DNA of 64,000 nt from Biformimicrobium ophioploci (lineage in GTDB: Bacteria; Pseudomonadota; Gammaproteobacteria; Pseudomonadales; Cellvibrionaceae): positions 186,001 through 250,000 of the forward strand of contig NZ_BSYJ01000001.1 in the NCBI RefSeq assembly GCF_030270605.1. The letters are read 5' to 3'. The position numbers and the translations under genes were made by a program. The notes below the pieces were generated by a model. That model was not told the DNA's origin. It saw only the letters and a program-made list of their open reading frames with translations, and ran no database searches. Below are positions 15,688-24,267 of this stretch, one piece after another (the first letter of the stretch is position 1; each line of letters starts with the position of its first letter).

Positions 15688-18345
15688 GTGGAACAGGACC
15701 AGAACGCCCCGCTACGGGAAGATGTGCGCCTGCTCGGGGCGGAGCTCGGTACGGTGCTGCAGGAACAGGCCGGTGAGGCACTGTTCAATACCGTCGAGAC
15801 CATTCGTCAGGCCACAGTTGAAAGCCGCAGCCAGGGGGAGATGCCGGTCGGCCGCCTGCGTGAATTGCTGGATCCGCTGGACGACGAAACCCTGGTAGAG
15901 GTCGCGCGCGCGTTCAGCCAGTTCCTGAACCTTGCAAATATTGCCGAGCAGCGTCATCGCGAGCGCCTCCGCCGCCAGCACCAGCGCTTTCCCGGCGACC
16001 CGGATACGGATCGCGGCCTGCGCCAGGTACTGGCGGAGCTGAAAAACGCAGGTATCGACCAGACACAAATCATCGACGTCCTGCAGGCACTCTCCGTGGA
16101 GTTGGTGCTCACCGCACACCCCACGGAAGTGACGCGCCGCACCCTGATCCGCAAATACGACCGCATTGGTGACCTGCTGGCAAAGCGGGACCGCCCGGAC
16201 CTGACCGATGAAGAAAGCGCCCACCTGCACAGGCTGCTACGCGAGCAGACCCTGTCGATCTGGAGCACCGATGAAATCCGGCGACAGCGCCCCACCCCCG
16301 TAGACGAGGCAAAATGGGGCTTCGCCACCATAGAGCAATCGTTGTGGCAGGCAGTACCGCGCGCAATGCGGGGCGTCGCAGAAGAACTGTCTGCCGCCGA
16401 CATGCAGGCGCTGACCACGGACTGGGTACCCATCCGTTTTGCCTCCTGGATGGGCGGCGACCGCGACGGCAATCCCAACGTTACGGCAAAGGTCACCCGC
16501 GAAGTACTGCATCTGGCACGCTGGATGGCAGCCGACCTGTACCTGCGGGATGTGGAAAACCTGCTGGCCGACCTGTCCATGCACCGTGCCAGCGACGAAC
16601 TGCTGGCGCGCACCGGCCCGAGCCACGAACCCTACCGACTGCTTCTGCGCGCAGTGCGCGACCGCCTGCGCAATACCCGCGCGCAAATGGAAGCACGGGT
16701 TGCCGGCCAGCCAGAACCCGCCGGGGATAATTACACCCATGGGTGGCAGCTGCGCGAGGACCTGGCGCTGCTGGACCGGTCCCTGCGTACCGTGGGCCTG
16801 GCCGCCATCGCCGATGGACAGCTGAAAGACACCCTGATCAGGCTCAACTGCTTTGGCATCACATTGTTGCGGCTGGATATCCGCCAGGAATCCACCCGGC
16901 ATATGCAGGCGGTGGATGCCATTACCCGCTACCTGGACCTCGGTCGCTACGAGAAATGGAGCGAAGAAGAGAAGCAACAATTCCTGCTGGAAGAATTACA
17001 GAACCGCCGGCCACTGGTGGACCAGGGCTTTTTCGAGAGTGAGTACTGCAGCCCGGAAGTCCGCGAGATCCTCGATACCTGTGCGGTAATCGCGGAACAG
17101 GGTAGCGAAGGGCTCGGCGCCTACGTAATCTCCATGGCGAAAAAGCCCTCTGACGTACTGGCGGTGATGCTGCTACAGAAAGCGGCGGGGGTCAGCCAGC
17201 CCATGCGCGTGGTGCCCCTGTTCGAAACCCTGGACGACCTGAACAACGCACTGGATACCATGAGCGCGCTGCTGGCACTGCCGCTGTATCGCGAGCGCGT
17301 GGCCGGCGGCCAGGAAATCATGATTGGCTATTCCGACTCCGCCAAGGATGCGGGCTTCCTGGGGGCCGCGTGGGCGCAGTACCGGGCACAGGAACAACTC
17401 ACCGCCATCTTTCGCGAGCACAGGGTCCCGCTCACCTTGTTCCACGGCCGTGGTGGCTCGCTGTCCCGCGGCGGCTCACCGACCCGGACCGCACTGCTAT
17501 CGCAGCCGCCGGGCTCCATCGCCGGGCGTATCCGGGTGACGGAACAGGGCGAGGTCATTCGCTTCAAGTACGGCCGCCCGACTGTCGCGGCCTATAACCT
17601 GCAGCAATATATTGCCACCACGCTGGAGGCAACCCTGCTGCCGCCGGCACAACCAAAACCGGAATGGCGCTCTGAAATGGACCGCCTGACGCAGGCCTCG
17701 GTGCAGGCCTACCGCGAAGTGGTGCGCGATGACCCGGCGCTGGTCGCCTACCTGCGCACTGTCACTCCGGAAACGGAACTGAGCCGGTTGGCGCTCGGCA
17801 GCCGCCCGGCGCGGCGCAAGGCCAGTGGCGGCGTGGAATCCCTGCGCGCCATTCCCTGGGTGTTTGCCTGGACCCAAATGCGCCTGATGCTGCCCGCCTG
17901 GCTGGGCACCGGTAAGGCACTGGAAACCGGGCTGTCGGAAGCACCGGAGACCCTGCGCAGCATGAGCGACGAGTGGCCGTTCTTCCAGGCCGTGGTCGAC
18001 ATGCTGGAAATGGTGCTGGCCAAATCCGACCCGCGTGTGGCCGCGTGGTACGAGGAGCGCCTTACCGAGGACCCGGAACTGCAGCGACTGGGCGTGGAGC
18101 TGCGCAGCCGCCTGGCGCGAACCGTCGCCGCCCTCAGTCGCCTGACCGGACGCGAAAACCTGCTCGACAACAATCCGGCGATGCGCTGGTCCATTCGCGT
18201 GCGCGATCCCTATACGGACCCGCTGCACCTGCTGCAGGCCGAGCTGATGGCGCGCCTGCGCGACCGCCCGGAGGAACCGCTGCTTGAGAGCGCGTTGATG
18301 GTGACGATTGCCGGCATCGCCGCGGGCATGCGCAACACGGGTTAG
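15688..18345 (+). CDS. ppc: phosphoenolpyruvate carboxylase
   Basis: This enzyme makes oxaloacetate from PEP and bicarbonate, refilling the TCA cycle. The 885-residue protein matches E. coli Ppc (883). Signature segments are VLTAHPTEVTRRT with the catalytic His, GGDRDGNPNVTA, the mobile loop FHGRGGSLSRGG, GSRPARRK and the C-terminal NTG. The GTG at 15688 is chosen because GGAGG precedes it by 8 nt and the N-terminus matches the family; an ATG at 15649 in the same frame has no ribosome-binding site. The gene is alone on its strand between two identical tRNA-Leu genes facing the other way, which is unusual. Confidence 0.96.
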   Translation: MEQDQNAPLREDVRLLGAELGTVLQEQAGEALFNTVETIRQATVESRSQGEMPVGRLRELLDPLDDETLVEVARAFSQFLNLANIAEQRHRERLRRQHQRFPGDPDTDRGLRQVLAELKNAGIDQTQIIDVLQALSVELVLTAHPTEVTRRTLIRKYDRIGDLLAKRDRPDLTDEESAHLHRLLREQTLSIWSTDEIRRQRPTPVDEAKWGFATIEQSLWQAVPRAMRGVAEELSAADMQALTTDWVPIRFASWMGGDRDGNPNVTAKVTREVLHLARWMAADLYLRDVENLLADLSMHRASDELLARTGPSHEPYRLLLRAVRDRLRNTRAQMEARVAGQPEPAGDNYTHGWQLREDLALLDRSLRTVGLAAIADGQLKDTLIRLNCFGITLLRLDIRQESTRHMQAVDAITRYLDLGRYEKWSEEEKQQFLLEELQNRRPLVDQGFFESEYCSPEVREILDTCAVIAEQGSEGLGAYVISMAKKPSDVLAVMLLQKAAGVSQPMRVVPLFETLDDLNNALDTMSALLALPLYRERVAGGQEIMIGYSDSAKDAGFLGAAWAQYRAQEQLTAIFREHRVPLTLFHGRGGSLSRGGSPTRTALLSQPPGSIAGRIRVTEQGEVIRFKYGRPTVAAYNLQQYIATTLEATLLPPAQPKPEWRSEMDRLTQASVQAYREVVRDDPALVAYLRTVTPETELSRLALGSRPARRKASGGVESLRAIPWVFAWTQMRLMLPAWLGTGKALETGLSEAPETLRSMSDEWPFFQAVVDMLEMVLAKSDPRVAAWYEERLTEDPELQRLGVELRSRLARTVAALSRLTGRENLLDNNPAMRWSIRVRDPYTDPLHLLQAELMARLRDRPEEPLLESALMVTIAGIAAGMRNTG

Positions 18346-18376
18346 GCAGAGGTGGGCTTTGCCGACAGCGGAAACG

Positions 18377-18408
18377 AAAAAGGCCGACTCAAATGAGTCG
18401 GCCTTTTT
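18377..18408. terminator. bidirectional terminator between ppc and tRNA-Leu copy 2
   Basis: GGCCGACTC (18382-18390) and GAGTCGGCC (18395-18403) form a 9-bp stem with a 4-nt loop, flanked by AAAAA on the left and TTTTT on the right. It can stop ppc transcripts on the plus strand and tRNA-Leu transcripts on the minus strand. Confidence 0.92.
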
Positions 18409-18415
18409 GCGAAGA

Positions 18416-18502
18416 TGGTGCCCAGGAGAAGACTTGAACTTCCACGACCGTTAGGTCACTAGCACCTGAAGCTAGCGCGTCTACCAATTCCGCCACCTGG
18501 GC
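18416..18502 (-). tRNA. tRNA-Leu (anticodon CAG), copy 2
   Basis: This copy is base-for-base identical to copy 1 at 15476-15562, including the encoded CCA. The sequences flanking the two copies differ, apart from a few bases beyond the CCA end. It has its own promoter and shares the terminator with ppc, so it is probably expressed. Confidence 0.97.
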
Positions 18503-18534
18503 ATGCAACGAGTGTGTCCCCGTTGAGGCCGCGA

Positions 18535-18563
18535 ACTATAGGGAAGAGTTGTTGGCGTGTCAA
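18535..18563 (-). promoter_or_regulatory. promoter of tRNA-Leu copy 2
   Basis: On the minus strand, TTGACA (18563-18558) and TATAGT (18540-18535) are 17 bp apart. The hexamers equal those of copy 1, but the spacer sequence and length differ. Confidence 0.78.
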
Positions 18564-18604
18564 CGGTTTAAAAGCGGCCAATTAGTTCTGGCCCCTAAGC
18601 CAAT

Positions 18605-19546
18605 TTATACCGGAGGCCGCCAGCCGGGGAGCTTCGCGGGAGGTATGATTGCACCGCGATGCTGTATGACCTGCGCCGCCATTTTATGCCCCTCTGCCGC
18701 TGCCTGCACTGGTGCATCGCCGGCGATACGCGCGGCGAGATAACCGGCATTGAACGAGTCTCCCGCCGCAGTGGTGTCCACCACATCTACCGGCTCGGCA
18801 GGTACCAGAACCCGGCTGTCGGCATCGGCCACCAGGCAACCATCGCCACCCATTTTCAACACCACCTCGCCGACGCCGTAACCCTGCAGCCGGGCAATGA
18901 TGGAAGCGGCATCTGCATCGCCGAATACCTGCTGCTCGTCTTCAATGGTGGGCAACGCGATATCGGTCAACCGGTACATCTGCTCATAGGTTGTGCGCGC
19001 AATGCCCTCGCTCTCCCACAGCCGTGGCCGATAATTGCCATCGAAGATTACCCGCCCGCCTTTGCTGCGATACGCCTCGAGAAAGGAATACAGGCGCTGC
19101 CGCGCTGTGGGTGCATAAATGCCAAGGGTGATACCGGAAAGATACAGGTAGTCGCTTCGGAGCATGGCCTTCAACAGGGCATCGGCACCCGGAGCATCCA
19201 GCAGGCGCCTTGCCGGCGCACTGTCCCGCCAGTAATGGAAAGTGCGCTCACCGTGCTCATCTACCTCGATCATGTAAAGTCCGGGCACTTCGCCCGGCAT
19301 ACGCGCCACCAGGCCACAACCGACCCCTTCCATCTGCCACTGTTCGATCATCCAGTCGCTGAGCGGGTCATCACCGAGCGCGGTGGCATAGTCAACAGCG
19401 ACGCCATACCGTGCAAGATAAACTGAGGTATTCAGCGTATCTCCGCCATAGGCAAGGGTGGCAGGCAACTGGTTGCCAGAGGCGATCCCGGTCCCCCGGT
19501 TGACCTCCAGCATGCACTCACCAAGAACTACAATTTTACCGGCCAT
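18605..19546 (-). CDS. kdgK: 2-keto-3-deoxygluconate kinase
   Basis: This PfkB-family sugar kinase phosphorylates KDG to KDPG with ATP, the last step before the Entner-Doudoroff aldolase. The 313-residue protein begins KIVVLGECMLEV and has the N-terminal PfkB glycine pattern (AYGGDTLNTSVYLAR) and the C-terminal signature DTTAAGDSFNAGYLAAR with the catalytic Asp. ATG 19546 is preferred over the adjacent GTG at 19549 on ribosome-binding-site spacing. It is the last gene of the alginate operon, 42 bp after the SDR gene. The aldolase gene eda is absent here. Confidence 0.94.
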   Translation of the reverse strand: MAGKIVVLGECMLEVNRGTGIASGNQLPATLAYGGDTLNTSVYLARYGVAVDYATALGDDPLSDWMIEQWQMEGVGCGLVARMPGEVPGLYMIEVDEHGERTFHYWRDSAPARRLLDAPGADALLKAMLRSDYLYLSGITLGIYAPTARQRLYSFLEAYRSKGGRVIFDGNYRPRLWESEGIARTTYEQMYRLTDIALPTIEDEQQVFGDADAASIIARLQGYGVGEVVLKMGGDGCLVADADSRVLVPAEPVDVVDTTAAGDSFNAGYLAARIAGDAPVQAAAEGHKMAAQVIQHRGAIIPPAKLPGWRPPV

Positions 19547-19588
19547 CACCTGCCACCCTTATTTACCGCTACAAAAGACGAACTTTCT

Positions 19589-20338
19589 TTATGAGAACAG
19601 GAGTCCGCCATTGGTATCCATGTTGATACCGGTTACAAAAGTAGATTCTTCGGAGGCGAGGAAGGCAACCACATCTGCGATCTCGCTCGCCTTACCTTCG
19701 CGGCGCAGTGGCGTAGCACCGGCGACGTTGGTGCGCACTGCATCCTTGGTAAAGGTATCGTGGAAGGTTGTGCTGATCATTCCCGGGCACAAGGCATTAA
19801 CACGAATATTTTTCGGGCCAAGCTCCTTGGCCATCGCCCGGGTAAAGGTCATTACCGCCCCTTTCGCCGTGGCGTAAGCAGCGGCACCGGGGCCACCACC
19901 ATCACGACCGGCCTGGGAAGCGATATTAATAATAGAGCCACCATCCATCGCCGGCACCACTGCCTTGGTCAAAAGGAAAGTACTATTCAGGTTCAGCCTC
20001 ACAACGTGGTCGAAAAACTCCTCGTCCATTTCATCAAGCGTCTTACGGGCAACAAGGCCACCAGCAACGTTTACCAGGACGTCCACAGTGGGACCATAGG
20101 CATTACTGGCCTCAGCCAGTACACGGTCAACATCGGCCTGCTTGGTCATGTCACCCTGAACAATGATCGCTTCACCACCGAGCTGCTTGATTTCCGCCAG
20201 CGTTTCTTCCGCCTGCGCAACGTTACTGAAGTAATTCACTACAACCTTGGCGCCCTCCGCCGCGAGCTTCAAGGAAATGGCCTTGCCGATATCGCGCGCA
20301 CCACCACTGACGATTGCTACCTTGTTTTCAAGTTTCAT
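19589..20338 (-). CDS. SDR-family reductase, probable DEH reductase
   Basis: The 249-residue short-chain dehydrogenase has the nucleotide-binding motif SGGARDIGKAIS, the NNAG-equivalent LVNVAGG, and the catalytic YATAK with the upstream Ser in NIASQAG. The start at 20338 follows AGGAG and gives the usual N-terminus MKLENKVAIVSGG. In alginate loci this gene type reduces 4-deoxy-L-erythro-5-hexoseulose uronate (DEH) to KDG with NAD(P)H; position between the carrier and kdgK supports that role. Family similarity alone would also allow a KduD-like or a generic 3-oxoacyl-reductase function. The residue pattern does not let me predict NADH versus NADPH use. Confidence 0.88.
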   Translation of the reverse strand: MKLENKVAIVSGGARDIGKAISLKLAAEGAKVVVNYFSNVAQAEETLAEIKQLGGEAIIVQGDMTKQADVDRVLAEASNAYGPTVDVLVNVAGGLVARKTLDEMDEEFFDHVVRLNLNSTFLLTKAVVPAMDGGSIINIASQAGRDGGGPGAAAYATAKGAVMTFTRAMAKELGPKNIRVNALCPGMISTTFHDTFTKDAVRTNVAGATPLRREGKASEIADVVAFLASEESTFVTGINMDTNGGLLFS

Positions 20339-20381
20339 GAGAACTCCTGCAGGATTTTTTAATTTCAGAATTTGTTTGTTT

Positions 20382-21692
20382 TCAGACATTGGATTCAGCC
20401 TGGATAAATCCAGCTTTATCAGTATTTTTTCTCTTTACCGGCTTGATACGGCCGCCAAGGAACAGCACCGATGCCAGCATCAGGGGCACAAGAGAGGCAC
20501 CGAGAATAAAAAACGGCGGGTAATAAGTGCCATCATTGGTAATAACCGGAACCAGTTGAATCGCAGTAATTACGCTCAACACACCAACAGCGCCACTTAT
20601 ACCCGCCAAAGAAGCAACACTTTTTCCGGAAAAGTAGTCGCTTGGCAGAGTCTGAATATTGTTGATAGCCGCCTGGAAACCGAAAAGGATGATTGCGATC
20701 AGGCCGAGCGCCATTCCGGGGGTATCTGCCATCGTGGTGGCGAGCAGAGCCGGCAACATCAGCGCACCACCAAGCGCCACCGCAGATTTCCTGGCCCTGT
20801 TTACGCTCCAGCCGCTCTTCATCAAGCGGCCCGCAAACCAGCCTCCGAACAGCGCGCCCATGGCCGCACCGACGTAGGGAATCCATGCGGATGCCCCAAT
20901 AGCCTTTACGTCAAAGCCAAACTTGTCGTTCAGGTAAAGCGGCAACCAGGCAACAAACAACCACCAGATTGGCTCGATAAAGAAGCGCGCGGCAATAACA
21001 CTCCAGCTTTGGCGATGAGACAACAATTCGGAAAGTGTTGGCACATACTCGGGGGCATCGCTTTCCTCTTCCTCAACCTTCTGTCCAGTCAGGATGTATT
21101 CCCGCTCTTCGGCTGTAATCCATGGATGGGCATCTGGGCCACTCTTGTAAATAATCAGCCACGGTACCAGCCAGATAAAGCCGAGAGCTGCCACGACAAT
21201 GAATGTCGCCTGCCAACCCAGGTATGCATACAGGAATGCCACCAGTGGCGGTGCGATAATGCTGCCCGCGGACGCACCCGCGCCGAAGATCCCCTGCGCC
21301 AGTGCGCGCTCGTGCACCGGGAACCATTCTGCATTCGCCTTGGTCGCGCCAGGCCAGTTGCCGGCTTCGCCGAAGCCGAGCAAGGTGCGGAAGACACTGA
21401 ACGAAGCCACGGAAGTTGCGAACGCGTGCAGGGCAATCGATATGGACCACACGACAATGGACAGCATGAAACCAATGCGCGTACCAATCGCATCAAAAAT
21501 TTTGCCAAATACCGCCTGACCGACAGCATAAGCGATAAGGAATACGCTCATGATGTTCGCGTAGTCATGGCCATCCATGCCCAGCTCATCGGCGATACCG
21601 GGCCACATGACCGAAAGCGCGGTCCGGTCGATGTAATTGATGATGGTCGCTATCGCGACCAGGGTAATCACCGTCCATCGTAAGTTTTTCAT
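20382..21692 (-). CDS. MFS hexuronate (ExuT-type) transporter
   Basis: The 436-residue inner-membrane protein has 12 predicted helices and the anion:cation symporter features of ExuT/GarP relatives: NYIDRTALSVMWPGIADELG in helix 1, FGKIFDAIGTRIG in the first cytoplasmic loop, and the helix-4 region LLGFGEAGNWPGATKANAEWFP. It probably carries unsaturated monouronate or DEH into the cytoplasm by proton symport. Its place between kdgF and the DEH reductase gene supports this. The exact substrate is inference. It starts 5 bp after the kdgF stop, so the two are coupled. Confidence 0.92.
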   Translation of the reverse strand: MKNLRWTVITLVAIATIINYIDRTALSVMWPGIADELGMDGHDYANIMSVFLIAYAVGQAVFGKIFDAIGTRIGFMLSIVVWSISIALHAFATSVASFSVFRTLLGFGEAGNWPGATKANAEWFPVHERALAQGIFGAGASAGSIIAPPLVAFLYAYLGWQATFIVVAALGFIWLVPWLIIYKSGPDAHPWITAEEREYILTGQKVEEEESDAPEYVPTLSELLSHRQSWSVIAARFFIEPIWWLFVAWLPLYLNDKFGFDVKAIGASAWIPYVGAAMGALFGGWFAGRLMKSGWSVNRARKSAVALGGALMLPALLATTMADTPGMALGLIAIILFGFQAAINNIQTLPSDYFSGKSVASLAGISGAVGVLSVITAIQLVPVITNDGTYYPPFFILGASLVPLMLASVLFLGGRIKPVKRKNTDKAGFIQAESNV

Positions 21693-21697
21693 TATTG

Positions 21698-22039
21698 TTA
21701 TCCTTCCAGGAAGTCTTGCCGACAGGGGCTGAAGGTATCGATCAGCACCCCGGCTTTTTTACAGGTCGCACCATGCAATAGATTTGGCGCAATATAGAAA
21801 CTGTCACCAGCCGAAAGAAGTTGCACATCATTATCGACGGTAACCTCAAACTCTCCACTTTCTACGTAAGTAACCTGGGCGTGAGGGTGCTTGTGCAGAT
21901 AGCCAACGCTGCCCTCTTCAAACCAGGCTTTCACCACCATCAACTCCTGGCCATAACCAAGAATTTGACGTTTGATGCCTTCGCCGAGATCTTCTACTTC
22001 GGCTTCAGCGGAATATACAAATGGCTTACTAGCAGGCAT
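21698..22039 (-). CDS. kdgF: KdgF-type cupin, unsaturated uronate ring-opening factor
   Basis: The 113-residue cupin is of normal length for KdgF, which speeds conversion of 4,5-unsaturated monouronates to the linear ketouronate DEH. The metal-binding pattern is visible: H-x-H (HKHPHAQVTYVESGEFEV) with Gln, and a later His in NLLHGATC. ATG 22039 lies 5 nt after the stop of the PL17 gene; an in-frame TTG at 22048 overlaps that stop and is less likely. Tight spacing to the lyase and the carrier puts it in the same operon. Confidence 0.9.
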   Translation of the reverse strand: MPASKPFVYSAEAEVEDLGEGIKRQILGYGQELMVVKAWFEEGSVGYLHKHPHAQVTYVESGEFEVTVDNDVQLLSAGDSFYIAPNLLHGATCKKAGVLIDTFSPCRQDFLEG

Positions 22040-22044
22040 AAAAC

Positions 22045-24243
22045 TCAACCTTTTTGGGGTAACTCGAACAACTGGTAGCGACCCTTGAGCGCGTAACGTG
22101 TGCCCTCTATTTCGAAAGCGCTTTCCTGGCCGGGCGTAGCACCTGCCTCACTATTGAATGCCAGCAGGTAGCGCGTGCCATCGGCAAACCCGAAGGACAC
22201 GACATCGACACTACCGGATTTCTCATGCGACAGGCTCACAACCTGGCTTTCTGCTCCGATCGTGAATTCACGGGCCGGATTGTACTCACCGTGCGGCTCC
22301 AGCAGGCTGACGAAGGCATGCGCGCGGGCTTGTTGCTTTCTCTGGATAAAACTGTTTTCACTGCGTAAATTAAAATTCGGGTCGCTGCCTCCGAGCTGCG
22401 TAAAAAGAAGCTCGGTAGCACCATCATTCAACAGGGTTTTCGTATAGAAACGACCATTCCTGTTCAGCCAGGTAACTTTTGCAAGCCCCGCCTCTGGCTG
22501 AGCAACACCTTTCAGCCAGAGGTGCTGGTAGCCGTTTTTTTGGCCCAGGATCGGCAGGGTGGCTGCGTTGGCGACCACCTCAAAACTGGTATCAACAAGT
22601 TGCCCCTGATAGTGCAATGGCAAGTCATATTGACTGGGATTTTTTGAAGCAACATCAAACACATCGACCACCAGGGAGCGGTCATCGCTGAGCCGTAATA
22701 GCGCAAGCGTGCGTTTTAGCTGGACGTCACTGTATGCCGTATCGATTTTTGCGGCACTGATCGTCATCCGCTCATCATTCCCGAAGAAAATCAGCTCGGG
22801 GTGATGCTGATTACCTGTTTTGACATCGCCATTGAAATGCGATGTTTCATTGATCACAACGGTGTTATGGGCAACGGTTTGCTTTGCATAGGATTTGTTT
22901 TCTGGCAAATAGCGGCCACCAAATTTGGCCTCCACATTCAGGAACCGCGCCGCGCCGTAGTCGGACACAACTTCCTCCTGACTGTCGTAAAATTGCCAGC
23001 TCAGCTTGTCAAAATGCCCATGCCCCATGCCTTGCGCGGCCGGCTTAAATACCAGAGCCTGATCCGGCTGGCGCATTACCACCAGGGCACCCTCGTCGCC
23101 ATTGCGACCGTCAGAAAATGCCTGGGATCTGAATGAATAGGGCGTTGCCTTCCCTGCATCCAGCGCCTGTGCCACGCGCAGACCATCGCCGGTCAATAGA
23201 ATACTTTCCTGCTGCTGCGCGATATCTAGCAAGCCAGAGTCACGGGTCAACCCGTATGCAATCGTCACACCGAGCACCAGTTCTTCGGTATCGATACCCT
23301 TGCTGCGAATGGCATCATTGATCGGGAAAAACAGCTTGTTGTAGCTCAGCTGGATGGTGGTATCGATCGCCTTGAGCAACAGGCCGTCGCGATATTTGAA
23401 AATCTCACGCTGCGGCTCATTGTTGTCGATTGCCTTGGCAAAGGTTACGAATGGCATCAATGCATAGCGCTGATAGTAGGGGCCCTCGTTGTAATAGCCA
23501 TCCGGTGAGAACAGGTCACTGATTTGCCGGAGGAAGCCACCCTTTCCGCTTTTGGACAGGTCAAGCAGCGCTTTTTCCACCCAATCCTGCTCTCCAAGGA
23601 CATAGCCGGTCATACCTACAGCGGCAGTTGCCCAGGTTCCGTGGTTATGCACCTTGTTGAAGGTCGCGGGTGATTCCTCCGAGAGAAACAGCGCAACAGG
23701 ACGCAACAGGTCCCGCTCGATTTTTTTCATCTCGGCATCGGAAAGCGTTTCACGAATCAGATCATAGGCCTGGATGGTGTAAACCAGCCAGACAGATTCA
23801 TTCAAGCTCTGCCAGAACAGCTTGCCCGGGTTTTGCGCATTGGGCTTACGTTTCGGGTGCAGCGGCAGCGCTGGATACATATCGGAATATGTGAGCAGCA
23901 TATCGCGTACGCGCTGCGCATACCTGGGATCCTCAGTAACTTGATAGAGAATGCCCGCGTCGTACATCAACTTGTAATTCTGCTTATGACGCTCGTGAGT
24001 AAAACCGCCACCGCCATCCTTTGGCAGCGGCACATTGATTGGCAGTCCAAGCCGCTTATCTACTGAGCCCTTGCTGGCCTGAAAAGCGTCCCGGAATCGC
24101 CCTTCCTCCTTGACGGCTGAGCGCATGGCAAGCACATCATCCAGATTGACCACCAGATTGGGGCCACCTGCCTGCGCGAATGGGGTCATCGCCAGCACCA
24201 GCACGGTCGCTATTGTGGCGAGAGTCAAATGCAAGACTTTCAT
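22045..24243 (-). CDS. PL17 exolytic oligo-alginate lyase
   Basis: The 732-residue enzyme has a signal peptide (residues 1-25, cleavage after AQA), an (alpha/alpha) toroid (about 30-380) and a heparinase II/III-type beta-sandwich (about 390-730). It resembles Saccharophagus Alg17C. Residues matching its catalytic set are Asn200 and His201 (HNHGTW), Tyr257 (NEGPYYQRY), His408/His410 (GHGHFDK) and the Tyr of SYAKQTVAHN. It releases unsaturated monouronate from oligo-alginate by beta-elimination, probably in the periplasm. It follows the PL6 gene by 24 bp. No lipobox is seen. Confidence 0.95.
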   Translation of the reverse strand: MKVLHLTLATIATVLVLAMTPFAQAGGPNLVVNLDDVLAMRSAVKEEGRFRDAFQASKGSVDKRLGLPINVPLPKDGGGGFTHERHKQNYKLMYDAGILYQVTEDPRYAQRVRDMLLTYSDMYPALPLHPKRKPNAQNPGKLFWQSLNESVWLVYTIQAYDLIRETLSDAEMKKIERDLLRPVALFLSEESPATFNKVHNHGTWATAAVGMTGYVLGEQDWVEKALLDLSKSGKGGFLRQISDLFSPDGYYNEGPYYQRYALMPFVTFAKAIDNNEPQREIFKYRDGLLLKAIDTTIQLSYNKLFFPINDAIRSKGIDTEELVLGVTIAYGLTRDSGLLDIAQQQESILLTGDGLRVAQALDAGKATPYSFRSQAFSDGRNGDEGALVVMRQPDQALVFKPAAQGMGHGHFDKLSWQFYDSQEEVVSDYGAARFLNVEAKFGGRYLPENKSYAKQTVAHNTVVINETSHFNGDVKTGNQHHPELIFFGNDERMTISAAKIDTAYSDVQLKRTLALLRLSDDRSLVVDVFDVASKNPSQYDLPLHYQGQLVDTSFEVVANAATLPILGQKNGYQHLWLKGVAQPEAGLAKVTWLNRNGRFYTKTLLNDGATELLFTQLGGSDPNFNLRSENSFIQRKQQARAHAFVSLLEPHGEYNPAREFTIGAESQVVSLSHEKSGSVDVVSFGFADGTRYLLAFNSEAGATPGQESAFEIEGTRYALKGRYQLFELPQKG

Positions 24244-24267
24244 ATCGGTATTAGCCAGTCCCGTTAC

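Noticed and set aside
20247-21683. 478-codon plus-strand open frame opposite the MFS transporter
   Set aside because: The transporter is certain; the opposite frame is composed of Arg/Gln/His-rich low-likelihood sequence.
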